Shown here piece by piece: positions 15,852-24,600 of a stretch of 64,000 nt of DNA. How positions within the stretch are numbered: position 1 is the first letter of the stretch; each line of letters opens with the position of its first letter. The stretch lies in NCBI RefSeq assembly GCF_003403095.1, contig NZ_CP031555.1:3474001-3538000 (forward strand), written 5' to 3'. Under the pieces are notes generated by a model that was not told where the DNA came from, searched no databases, and saw only the letters and a program-made list of their open reading frames with translations. This DNA is from Thalassospira indica (GTDB lineage Bacteria > Pseudomonadota > Alphaproteobacteria > Rhodospirillales > Thalassospiraceae). A program made the translations under genes and the position numbers.

Positions 15852-16130
15852 CGCCTTTTATCCCCTTGTTTCAGATATGATTTTGTCGTGATTGCAGGCA
15901 GCCGCCGGAGTTCAATTGCGCTGCCAAAAAGGGCCTGTGCCACAATTGCCCCAAAACCGGTCATTTTCCGGCCAAGGTTTGGTGTTTTAAGAGCGCTGTT
16001 ACAGGGAACCTCATCCATCGAGGTTCCGTAGGACACGCGCTTGATTTGCCCCGACCTGTTGCACCCGACGGGCTTTTCTGCGCGGTCCAGTCCAAGACAA
16101 ACAAGAAAACAAAGAAAAAGAGTATCTGCC

Positions 16131-16259
16131 GTGAAGAAGTCGGTTTTGCTTGTGTTCAGCCTGATCGGGCTGGGGGTTGCGGGCTATTTCCTTTTGCCGC
16201 TGACCCCGATCCCGGACTATGTCAACGCGGTCATCGACCGTGCCGACAAGCTGTTCTAG
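16131..16259 (+). CDS. Plus-strand single-TM microprotein inside the head module
   Basis: 42 aa from the GTG at 16131; an upstream ATG at 16041 gives a longer, less plausible product. It begins with two Lys, then a membrane segment (SVLLVFSLIGLGVAGYFLL) and a short tail TPIPDYVNAVIDRADKLF. An AAAAAGAG stretch lies upstream as a weak ribosome site. Its stop codon is 6 bp from the stop of the convergent scaffold gene, so the frame fills the gap exactly. It is the only plausible gene on the opposite strand within the structural cluster, which suggests an accessory gene expressed in the lysogen. Function unknown. Confidence 0.5.
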   Translation: MKKSVLLVFSLIGLGVAGYFLLPLTPIPDYVNAVIDRADKLF

Positions 16260-16265
16260 GCCGGA

Positions 16266-16916
16266 CTACCCACTGGAAAGTCGGGCGAAATCCGCCTGTA
16301 CCTCGGCCACAAGTGTTGGCTCACGATCCCGCCAATAACGCGGATCATTCATCTTGCGCCGGATGTCAGATCGAAGGTTCTCAGCCCCACCCCCGCCCTC
16401 GACTTTGCCCAGCGCTGCCTCGTTATTTTGCGCCATCATCCGGTGCATGGCACGCACGCCATCCGCCGTTTGACACAAGGTTTCAAAGGCGGTCTCTGGC
16501 AGATTGGCCTTGCCCCAGCTTTCGATTTTCGGTGCCAGTTTCTTCCAGCTTTCCGTGCCGCCAAACTCGGCCACCAGAGCCGCACGGTCGGTCGCGCGTT
16601 GTGCCGCCTGATCAAGATCGCCCAGAAGGGGTGAAAGCACCTCGCCCGCCAGATCATAGACCAACTGTGCCTGGGCATTGCTGAACCCTGCCGCATGCAG
16701 GCGCTGGTTCAGATCCGCATCAATCTCGCCGATACCATCGGCAAGCGAGATAGCGTAGGCATCCGGTGTTTCGGGCACCAGATCGGCGACATCTGCGGGA
16801 TCAAGTTCCGTTTCTGGAACTTCGCTTTCGATATCGGGTAGTTCGGGTGTTTCTGCTGCTTCCGGGACTTCAGGAATCTCGGCTTCCGGCGCGAGAAGGT
16901 CGGGTTCGGTTGTCAT
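16266..16916 (-). CDS. Capsid assembly scaffolding protein
   Basis: 216 aa. The first 50 residues are Pro/Glu-rich and strongly acidic (PEAEIPEVPEAAETPELPDI), the middle is helical (LNQRLHAAGFSNAQAQLVYD), and the C-terminus is basic (ENLRSDIRRKMNDPRYWRDR). This acidic-then-basic helical build is usual for podovirus scaffolds, which guide shell assembly and then leave. It is encoded between portal and capsid, as in T7 (gene 9). Confidence 0.8.
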   Translation of the reverse strand: MTTEPDLLAPEAEIPEVPEAAETPELPDIESEVPETELDPADVADLVPETPDAYAISLADGIGEIDADLNQRLHAAGFSNAQAQLVYDLAGEVLSPLLGDLDQAAQRATDRAALVAEFGGTESWKKLAPKIESWGKANLPETAFETLCQTADGVRAMHRMMAQNNEAALGKVEGGGGAENLRSDIRRKMNDPRYWRDREPTLVAEVQADFARLSSG

Positions 16917-16937
16917 GCGAAACTCCGTAAATTGGGT

Positions 16938-17213
16938 TCAAATAGCGTTTGGCGCGTGGTGCTCGTGATCCCCAGCGGAACAATCCGCCAGTCGCCTGAT
17001 CTGTAACACCAACGCGCGTTTTCCTTCTCGCATCCAGATCGCCTTGTCACTTGCATCCGGGCCAAGCGCGGTATGCAGGAAATGACGTTCGAGATCGGCC
17101 AGAACCTTTGCCCCGGCGTCACGGGCAAAACAGGTCTGCCAGTGATCAGAGCCGCTTTCTGAAAGGCTTTCGTTTTCCGCCTCAAACCAGTCCCATCCAT
17201 TCCCGGTCATCAA
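16938..17213 (-). CDS. Bbp19-like small phage protein
   Basis: 91 aa. The pattern FARDAGAKVLADLERHFLHT, then ALGPDASDKAIWMREGKRAL and a C-terminal helix, matches the small Bbp19-type proteins found next to portal genes in BPP-1-like and other podoviruses. Their role is unknown. The gene begins with an ATGA overlap on the portal stop codon and leads into the scaffold gene after about 20 bp. Confidence 0.7.
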   Translation of the reverse strand: MMTGNGWDWFEAENESLSESGSDHWQTCFARDAGAKVLADLERHFLHTALGPDASDKAIWMREGKRALVLQIRRLADCSAGDHEHHAPNAI

Positions 17214-18769
17214 ACAACCTCCGCAATTTCGGGCGGCAGGCTGGGGCGTAGCAGATGGTCAGGCACACCAAACTGATCGGCAAGCCAGCGGACCATGACC
17301 GGTAGATCGACCTCCGCCAAGGCTTCCGGCCCAAGACCCGCAATCCGCGACAGCCAATCCAGCGCCTGTCCCGCCTGCACCCGTTTGGGCAATTGCGCCA
17401 AGGGGGCGGCGTGACGCAGCACGACAACATCGCCATCCAGCGGGATATCGGGAAGCTCCCCGGTTTGGGTCAGGATATAAAGCGCACGCCGGATCAGCGG
17501 ATAGAGCAATTCCGCCTGCAACCGGCCATAGGTTGCGCCCAGAAGCCGGGCGTTTTCGGACGCGCGTTCCAGCACCTCGGTCGCGGTCATGCCAGGTTGA
17601 TCGGTTTGCCCCAGTCGGTCGGCCAAAAGGCAGCGCCGGATACGATCACGTAAATCAGACAGCACAAGATCCGACACATCAAACCGGCCGGGCGCGTCAA
17701 GCGGTGTAAGCCCCGACGATCCGACCGCCTTGGGGATGATGCTGCCCGGCACCAGCCGGATGGTGGCCGGGTTCAAAACGCCATCATCATCGGCCTGCCA
17801 AATCCCCGTCACCGCGATGGAGGCGTTTTTAAGCACCAGTTCCACCACCTTGTTGGCGGTTTTGATATCGGGCAGAGCCTTCATCACCGGCGACCGGCCA
17901 TAAATCTCGCCCGGCGCCTTCATCCAGCGAAAGGCGATATAGGGCGACACATCAAACCGGTCGCGATAAATCAGATCGCCTGAATGGCCATCACCCTCTT
18001 CGCGGAAAACGCAAAGCTCATAGCCGGTTTTGCGATCGGTTGCGGGCAAGACGGCCTCAATCACACTGATGCGTTTCGGCGCGTTCTTTTCACCCGGATC
18101 ATCGTCTGCCATCGTCTTGGCACCGGGCCAGGTCGCGGTGATTTCATCTCGGGTCAGCGCCAGCTTGCGAAACACCGCATCCATCTTGCCATCAGATCGT
18201 TCTTCGAATGCCAGATCGCGCAAGGGTACCGCGGTAAAACGCAAGGCAGACGGGCTTTGCAAATCCGCCTTTTCCAACCGCAAACACGCGGTTCCAGCCG
18301 TGACCAAATCCAGAAACGCCTGATGCATTTCCACTGCAAAGTTGGAACGATCAAAATGTCCCTGCAAAATCCTGACAGCCCGACCAAGCTGCTCTGTCAG
18401 GGCCTGCCGATCTGCATTGGCAACATTGCCGCCCGGTTCCAGCTCAAACCAACCGCCACCGGGCGGGGTGATTTCGGCCATCAGGCTGGCGGCAAGCTGT
18501 TCGACCGCATCCGATGCCGTGGCGTCAAACACCCGATCAAGGCGTTTGCCCCCACTTGTCTGATTACTGGCGGCGGCATTGCGCTGTGGCAGGGCAAATT
18601 CATAACAATCCTGCCAATGGGTCAGCCAATTGCGCCTACGTTCCATCGCCTTTTGAAAGCGGGCGCGCACCTGTGCGACATTGGCCCCGACATTGGCCCT
18701 GACACTGGCCTCGGCGTGCGCCTTGTCTTCAAGCTCGGGCTGCTGCCGATGCTTTTGCGATTTCGCCAT
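17210..18769 (-). CDS. Portal (head-tail connector) protein, T7/P22-like
   Basis: 519 aa. RRNWLTHWQDCYEFALPQRN, RVFDATASDAVEQLAASLMA and TPPGGGWFELEPG are signatures of the podoviral head-tail connector family (PF12236). Further on, GRSPVMKALPDIKTANKVVE and TATEVLERASENARLLG are also conserved. The dodecameric portal sits at one capsid vertex and is the channel for DNA packaging and ejection. The gene starts 2 bp after the small upstream gene and overlaps Bbp19 by 4 bp. It looks intact. Confidence 0.9.
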   Translation of the reverse strand: MAKSQKHRQQPELEDKAHAEASVRANVGANVAQVRARFQKAMERRRNWLTHWQDCYEFALPQRNAAASNQTSGGKRLDRVFDATASDAVEQLAASLMAEITPPGGGWFELEPGGNVANADRQALTEQLGRAVRILQGHFDRSNFAVEMHQAFLDLVTAGTACLRLEKADLQSPSALRFTAVPLRDLAFEERSDGKMDAVFRKLALTRDEITATWPGAKTMADDDPGEKNAPKRISVIEAVLPATDRKTGYELCVFREEGDGHSGDLIYRDRFDVSPYIAFRWMKAPGEIYGRSPVMKALPDIKTANKVVELVLKNASIAVTGIWQADDDGVLNPATIRLVPGSIIPKAVGSSGLTPLDAPGRFDVSDLVLSDLRDRIRRCLLADRLGQTDQPGMTATEVLERASENARLLGATYGRLQAELLYPLIRRALYILTQTGELPDIPLDGDVVVLRHAAPLAQLPKRVQAGQALDWLSRIAGLGPEALAEVDLPVMVRWLADQFGVPDHLLRPSLPPEIAEVV

Positions 18770-18771
18770 GC

Positions 18772-19008
18772 CTATTCCCCCAACAGGTTTTTGCCACCAC
18801 CGGCCTTGGCGATGCGGTCACTTAAAAGCCCGCGATAACTTGTTCCGATCAGGCTGGCACGACCATAACGACGGCGTTCCAATGCCTCTGTCCGGGCTGC
18901 ACGTCCGGCGTCTTCGGCGCTGGTGTCGTCGTCTGTTTGCGTTACACTTTGTGGTGCAACCGATGGCGCAACACGCACCGGTTTCGGTGTTGAAAACAAA
19001 CTGCCCAT
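18772..19008 (-). CDS. Small conserved phage protein upstream of portal
   Basis: 78 aa, basic and probably disordered in the first half. The C-terminal part RRRYGRASLIGTSYRGLLSD with KNLLGE resembles a short motif seen in many small phage proteins beside portal genes (RGRASTILTG-like). A GGAGG site precedes the ATG and the stop is 2 bp from the portal start, so it is certainly translated with it. Role unknown. Confidence 0.65.
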   Translation of the reverse strand: MGSLFSTPKPVRVAPSVAPQSVTQTDDDTSAEDAGRAARTEALERRRYGRASLIGTSYRGLLSDRIAKAGGGKNLLGE

Positions 19009-19036
19009 CGCTTTTCCTCCCGATCCCCCAAACGCG

Positions 19037-19069
19037 AAAACGCCCGCAAGGGTCGGAACCCTGCGGGCG
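19037..19069 (-). terminator. Terminator between peptidase-like gene and head operon
   Basis: CGCCCGCAGGGT and ACCCTTGCGGGCG form a long stem with one bulge around a short loop, followed on the minus strand by TTTTCGCGTTT. It splits the two rightmost phage genes from the portal operon. Confidence 0.75.
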
Positions 19070-19116
19070 CATCTGTGGCGTTGATTTGTCTCTTATGTCA
19101 CATTAAAAAGAACAAA

Positions 19117-19638
19117 TCAAGAACATTTTTCAGAAAAAAACACATCCTCGATTTGACTCGTTTCCATCCCGTTTTGCAGATGGCGATAAAGCTGCCAAGG
19201 GGTGATGACCCAAAGGCTTGAAATGCCCAGCAACCTTTTGACCAGTTCGACACAGCTCATCGGGCCAAACCGTACCTTACGGGTGATGGCGGCCGGATAA
19301 GACGCCCAGATACAGTGATAGCCAAGGCCACGATAATAGGCCGCCGGATCAAAGATCGGTGAGTAGCACCAGCTTTCACACCGCACCCGATGGCTTTGCG
19401 GATCAAGGCAAATCCATTCCCCGGCCCGCACCCCAGATACCAGCACGAAACAATGGCGAAAGCCCGGTTTCAGAATACGCAGCAACCGTTTTTCCGGTGC
19501 ATCGGCAAAGACCACCAGCACCGAAACCTCGCGCCCCGAAGCAGATTGATCGGCCCAGTGATCCATCCATGGACCGGCGGAGTCCTCTGCTGTTTCAGCG
19601 GCTTTGGATTGTTTGAGCACGTTGGTTACATCCCGCAT
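19117..19638 (-). CDS. Unknown phage protein, possible permuted NlpC/P60 cysteine peptidase
   Basis: 173 aa. I do not recognise a named family. The order of motifs is that of circularly permuted NlpC/P60 (YiiX/LRAT-like) proteins: a His at the start of a strand (GFRHCFVLV), an acidic residue and a second His (CLDPQSHRV), then a Cys at the start of a helix (GPMSCVELVKRLLGI), and a TPWQLYRHL segment like the TPxxLY often found after the Cys helix. It overlaps the upstream gene by 13 bp. If active it could trim peptidoglycan peptides or process phage proteins. This is an inference from motif order only. Confidence 0.5.
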   Translation of the reverse strand: MRDVTNVLKQSKAAETAEDSAGPWMDHWADQSASGREVSVLVVFADAPEKRLLRILKPGFRHCFVLVSGVRAGEWICLDPQSHRVRCESWCYSPIFDPAAYYRGLGYHCIWASYPAAITRKVRFGPMSCVELVKRLLGISSLWVITPWQLYRHLQNGMETSQIEDVFFSEKCS

Positions 19639-20066
19639 GGCGACAAATCCCCACCCAGTTCAACAACGCCGTCTTCATGGTGAAAGCTTTCATCACGGCC
19701 GCGTTTGACGATGCCGCGTGTGACCAACACGTTTTCAAGCGCCTCAAGGGCCTGTTGCCACAAATCGCCCTTGCCCTTTTCACGCGGATCACGCGGATCG
19801 GGTTCGCGTTCGACGAGGCCAAAATATTCCAGAACCTGCAAATGCCGGTCATTCAGAACACCACCCTTTTTAAGGCGCATCACCGCGTTATAGACATCGT
19901 CGGGATCACACGGGCGGACGACCTCGCCCGCATCAGCGACCACACGCGCACCTTCGATCCGGGCGGTTTGGCAGCGCACGAACCAGAACCATGCCTGCCG
20001 GGCACTGGAAAAGGGTGTGATGTCGCGCGCAGAGAGTGGTTTGGGAAAAAGTCTTTGTTCGGTCAC
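19626..20066 (-). CDS. Unknown protein, first gene of the phage late region
   Basis: 146 aa from a GTG with a CAGGAGGG site 5 nt upstream. Notable stretches are DITPFSSARQAWFWFVRCQT, VVRPCDPDDVYNAVMRL and LNDRHLQVLEYFGL; the last looks like a winged or HTH-type helical segment. Similar proteins occur in alphaproteobacterial prophages next to head genes, but I know of no function. A DNA-binding role is possible from the basic helical composition. It is coupled to the peptidase-like gene. Confidence 0.55.
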   Translation of the reverse strand: MTEQRLFPKPLSARDITPFSSARQAWFWFVRCQTARIEGARVVADAGEVVRPCDPDDVYNAVMRLKKGGVLNDRHLQVLEYFGLVEREPDPRDPREKGKGDLWQQALEALENVLVTRGIVKRGRDESFHHEDGVVELGGDLSPCGM

Positions 20067-20478
20067 GTCGCCCTCCTGCTGGATAATGCCTGTTCACCCC
20101 ACCGGACCTGCAAACCGCCATTTACCGCGCCAAACCCTTGAAAAGGATACAGTTCTCCCGCCCGCGCATTTGTGATGCACGCCGGTGCGATGAATGGTTT
20201 GTGATGTCCCCAAGGGCGGTGTTCCGCCCGCGCATATCGACGGTTCTCGCCGTCTTTTCAGTCGGTCCCCGAAAGGCCCGACTTATTTCCAGATGCAATT
20301 CCGGTGTTGATATGCAAGCTATAATCCCTTTTTTGTTCTCATTGTAAAGGATTAATTTCCTATATTTATTTTTGATGCATTTGCAGCATCTTACACAACC
20401 AAAGCTCGATTTAGAGCAGGTATTGTGAGACACTTTTACTGCTGGACTCGCTCTGAAAAGCACGGTTTTGGGGGATTC
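20067..20478. other. Gene-free divergent region at the right edge of the phage cluster
   Basis: Roughly 410 bp between the minus-strand phage operon and the plus-strand lipoprotein gene. It contains several small inverted repeats: GGGCGG TGTT CCGCCC near 20214, GACGG/CCGTC near 20238-20253, and AGTCGG/CCGACT near 20259-20283. The AT-rich block around 20300-20400 is the likely promoter area for both directions. No attachment site could be recognised. The prophage boundary probably lies here or before the S24 gene. Confidence 0.5.
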
Positions 20479-20793
20479 ATGAGATATTTCGCCTTACTCG
20501 CGGTTTTGTTCGTTGTGAGTTGCACAGGACAAATCATGAAAGGCTATATTGGCCAATCAATTACCGAACCGATATTGGATTATGGCCCGCCAATAAACAT
20601 CATCGATCTTGACGATGGCCGCAGAGCCTATCAGTGGAACATCGTCGAAAGCGGCATAATACCGATATCGGGCCCCAATACTACGACCTACGTTCCCTAC
20701 GCCGATTCCTGCATTCACACATTGACCGCAAGAAAAGTTGGCACGGATTACATTGTCGAAGAGCATCGTCAGACTAGTGTTTTTTGCGATTAG
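20479..20793 (+). CDS. Small lipoprotein of unknown function
   Basis: 104 aa from the ATG at 20479, which follows a GGGGGA site; a frame opening at 20425 only adds 18 residues before the signal. MRYFALLAVLFVVSC is a lipoprotein signal peptide with the lipid-attachment Cys at 15. The mature part (GYIGQSITEPILDYGPP, DDGRRAYQWN) resembles small bacterial lipoproteins that start with a Gly-x-Ser/Thr-hub motif, and two later cysteines could pair. Whether it belongs to the prophage (superinfection lipoprotein) or the host is not clear. Confidence 0.6.
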   Translation: MRYFALLAVLFVVSCTGQIMKGYIGQSITEPILDYGPPINIIDLDDGRRAYQWNIVESGIIPISGPNTTTYVPYADSCIHTLTARKVGTDYIVEEHRQTSVFCD

Positions 20794-20954
20794 TGAGTTA
20801 CGGCTAACTTTCCACATCACGACTTCCGTGGTGCGTTTACCGATGCTTTTCGACAGGAAACGGCGTGTAACCGGTTACTGGGACACTGATGCCTGTAGAA
20901 TTCAGGAATTAATTCCTTCTTTCGCAATGGACATCCCTGCTGCTAGGATGCGCC

Positions 20955-21575
20955 ATGATCAGACATCAGCAGATTTGGGCCGCCCTTGACCAGATCGCCG
21001 AGGACCATGGCTTGACGCCATCGGGACTGGCGCGTCTGGCACAACTTGACCCGACCACATTCAACCGGTCCAAACGCACGACCGCGCAGGGCAAGGCGCG
21101 CTGGCCGTCGACCGAGAGCATTTCCAAGGTGCTTTCCGTCACCGATGTCAGTTTCCGGGAATTTTCCGAACTGGTGGATGGCAACGGCGCCGGGCGCATT
21201 CCGGTGATTGGCTTTGCGCAAGCCGGAAATCGTGGTTTTTTTGATGATGCCGGATATCCTGTTGGTGGATCTTGGGAAGACATCACCTTTCCCGCCCTGC
21301 ACGACCCAACCGCTTATGGGTTGCGGATATCAGGCGTTTCCATGGCGCCGGTATTTCGCGATGGCGATCTGATCATCGTAAGCCCGGCGTCAAACATCCG
21401 CCCCAAAGACCGCGTGGTTGTCAAAACCCATGAGGGCGAAGTCATGGCCAAGGAACTGGTCCGGCGCGGCGCGCTTGGTGTGGAGTTGAAATCCCTTAAT
21501 CCCGATTTCGAAGACCGTTTTATTCCGGCAGAGGAAATCGACTGGGTCGCCCGTATTCTTTGGTGCAGCCAATAA
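20955..21575 (+). CDS. LexA/S24-type transcriptional regulator
   Basis: 206 aa. The N-terminal HTH (LDQIAEDHGLTPSGLARLAQ, then STESISKVLSVTDVSFREF) is followed by an S24 peptidase domain with Ser129 (GVSMAPVFRDGD) and Lys166 (GEVMAKELV), the 37-residue spacing of the LexA catalytic dyad. Phage repressors share this build, but the N-terminal HTH with NRSKR and KARWPSTES is also that of a chromosomal regulator found across alphaproteobacteria, so it may not be the prophage repressor. It is divergent from the phage operon. DNA target unknown. Confidence 0.8.
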   Translation: MIRHQQIWAALDQIAEDHGLTPSGLARLAQLDPTTFNRSKRTTAQGKARWPSTESISKVLSVTDVSFREFSELVDGNGAGRIPVIGFAQAGNRGFFDDAGYPVGGSWEDITFPALHDPTAYGLRISGVSMAPVFRDGDLIIVSPASNIRPKDRVVVKTHEGEVMAKELVRRGALGVELKSLNPDFEDRFIPAEEIDWVARILWCSQ

Positions 21576-21677
21576 GCATTCGAATAAGCCTTTGGCCTTT
21601 CGCGCACATTCGATGATTGATCTATTCAAATCCGCCCTGCGACACATTACATTTGGTCTTAGCACAAGAACGAGCTG

Positions 21678-24600
21678 ATGCCAGAGGGGAAGGGGAACAA
21701 TCGTTTGACGCTGCAACGCCATCACATTGTGCGTTCTCTGGTGGTTATCCTTGCCTATTTCGCAACGGGCTATGCCGGACTGCAACTTCCGTTCTTTGGC
21801 ACAAGTGTTACCCTTGTCTGGCCGCCATCTGGCATCGCAATTGCCGCAATGGTGTTTTGGGGCTGGCGGTATTTCCCGGCAGTATTCATCGGTGCCCTTT
21901 TGGTTAATCTGGCGACGTCGCCGTCGGTGCCAGCGGCCCTGATGATTGCGGCGGGCAATACGCTTGCCGCCGTGTTGCCCGCCCTTTTGATCACGCGCCT
22001 TGCCGGGAATTATCCGCTGGCGCAATTCCGCAGCATGCTGGTTTTCCTTGCGCTGGGCGCGGTATGTGGCCCTGCCATCGCAGCCCTTTTGGGCAGCACC
22101 ACACTCAGCATGATTGTTATTGGCAACTTTGATCAGTTCGGCAAAATCTGGCAGGGCTGGTTCCTGGGCGATCTGGTCGGTGCGATTGTGGTCGGACCAC
22201 TGACCTTGCGCCTGATGAACCGGCAGCCGGTATCCCGATCACTTCAACACTATGGCGAGCTTGCCTTCATCGTCATCGCGGCCATCGTTCTGGCGTCGGC
22301 CGTTCAGACAACGCCGCTGATCTCAAAGCCCGAATATCTGTTTATCTTTGTCTCCGTACCGCTGGTGATCTGGGGGGCGGTGCGCTATGGGCTGCTGGGC
22401 GCGGTTCTGATCAATGCTGTCATCGTTGCCGACATCATCGTCTTTGCCGCCCTTGGCAATAAAACCTTTGTCGGCGTCGGACTGAATACAGGCCTTCGCA
22501 ACCTTTATGGCTATGTCATTGCCATTTCGGTCGGCACCCTGTTTCTGGCTGCGGGCATGGAACGGATTGCCGCGATCACGACGCGAACCCTTGACGGGCG
22601 GCAATCCGAAGATGTCCATCGGTTGCGCCGGACGCTGTCGATCATCATTGGCGTGATCGGGTTTGGTGTCTCGGGGCTGGCATCCTGGTACACCTATACC
22701 CAGCTTGTTGCCGCCGACCGATCATCGACCGACCAGTATCGCCTGGCGTTTGAAGCATCCCTTCGCGAAGAACTTGGCGGGGCCACCGATGCGCTGGTTG
22801 CGGTCCGGACCCTTTTTGATGTGCATGGCAGCGTTTCGGCCAATACCTTTGATGCGATGATTGCCCCATGGGTCAACCGTCGGCCCGGTGTTGCCGCCCT
22901 TGAATGGGCACCGCATGTTGAACGCCGGGCGCGCGGCCTGATTGAAGAAAACGCCGAGCTGCGCGGGGTGACCAATTTCGCCATCCGCGCCCTTGTCGAT
23001 GGCGAACTGCAAACGTCAAGCGAACAGGACACCTATTATCCGGTCTTCTTTGTCTTCCCGCGGTCAGGGAATGAAAAAGTCATCGGCTTTGACATGATGA
23101 GCGAACCTTCGCGCCGACGTGCGCTTGAAACCGCCCTTCAGACCGGCAATGTCACCCTGACCGAGCCGCTCGAACTTGTTCAGGCGAATTCGGCGGTCGT
23201 GACCTCGCTTGCGTTTCTGGCGGTTGAAAACCGTCGGGACCGCACCGGACCACCACTTGGTGTCGCCATCGGGGTGTTGCGCCTGACCGACATGATCAGC
23301 CGGGCGGCACGGATAGCACGCATTCCGCTGGATTTTGAAATCCATCTTGCGGACCTGAAATCGAAGTCGGACAGAAAACTTATCTATTCCAATCGGTTAG
23401 ACAACTATGCGATCGAGCACATTCGAGAGGAATTTGAAAAACCGTTCAACCCGAATGTTTCGAATTTCACGTTTGGCTATCGCGACTGGACGATTGTGCT
23501 GCATCCCTCGGAACGCGGCTTTGGCACGCTGCTTTATTGGCAGCCATGGGCGATCTTTGTGTTTGGCAGCACGGTCAGCATTCTGCTTTTGATCTATCTG
23601 CGGTCGCTGAACCGCACCGAAAAACACATCGTCAATCTGGTCAAAACCCGAACCCGCGAACTTGAAGATGCCCGCGCATCTGCCGAAAACGCCATGAACC
23701 GGGCCCAGCAGGCTGATCGGGCCAAATCGGAATTCATCGCCCATATGAGCCACGAATTCCGCTCCCCGATGACATCCATTTTGGGCTATGCCCAGCTTGC
23801 CAGTGACAGTCTGGACAAAGATGCCAATACCGAAACGCTGCGCAGCTACCTGTCGACCATTCGCGGGGCCGGTCGCCATGTCCTGTCGCTGATTGGGGAC
23901 ATTCTTGATATCTCCAAGATCGAGGCCGGCAAGCTTGTGCTGGAAGAAAACCCGTTTGACCTTCATCACATCTGCGAAGAAGTTGTTTCGATGATGCTGG
24001 TCCCGGCACGCGCGCAGGAAAGCACGCTTCAACTTGATATTGATCCGGAACTGCCGCGCCATGTCATTGGCGATCCGGTGCGGCTCAAACAGGTGCTGAC
24101 CAACCTTGTTTCCAATGCCATCAAGTTTACCAAACGCGGCAAGGTTCTTGTTCTGGTGCAGGCACGCGATATCACCGAAGATGCTGTTTCCTTCCGCATT
24201 TCGGTGCGCGATGAAGGGATCGGCATTGCACAAAACAAGCTCGAAGCCATCTTTGATGCCTTCACACAGGCCGATACCACCACGACCCGCCGTTACGGTG
24301 GCACGGGACTTGGCCTGACAATTTGTCAGCGCATGGTTCAGGCGATGGGCGGCCGGGTGCAAGTCGAAAGCCAGGAAGGCAAAGGCAGTCATTTCTGGTT
24401 TGACCTGACCCTGCCACGCAGCAGCAAAACCGACGTTGCCCAGCAGGAAGGACAAACCGCAAACACGGACGACGCCCGGTCTGAAAAGGCCGAGGCGGCC
24501 GATCCGGGCACATGGAACCTGCTTTTGATTGAGGACATCGAAATCAACCGCATCCTTGCCCAGAAACTGCTGGAAGCACAGGGGCATACGATTAGCACGG

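Noticed and set aside
15848..16036. Minus-strand frame of 62 codons overlapping the capsid start by 4 bp
   Set aside because: The overlap is suggestive but composition is unconvincing, no ribosome site was seen, and scaffold-to-capsid gaps without genes are common.
20122..20463. Minus-strand open frame of 113 codons at the phage edge
   Set aside because: Composition is unlike a protein, it spans several hairpins and the probable promoter region, and no domain is visible.
20067..20954. Search for a prophage attachment site or tRNA at the right boundary
   Set aside because: No tRNA cloverleaf or integrase was seen, and a direct repeat partner would lie outside the window.
20955..21575. Prophage repressor call for the S24 regulator
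   Set aside because: The HTH variant resembles a regulator found on many alphaproteobacterial chromosomes, so proximity alone is not enough to call it the phage repressor.
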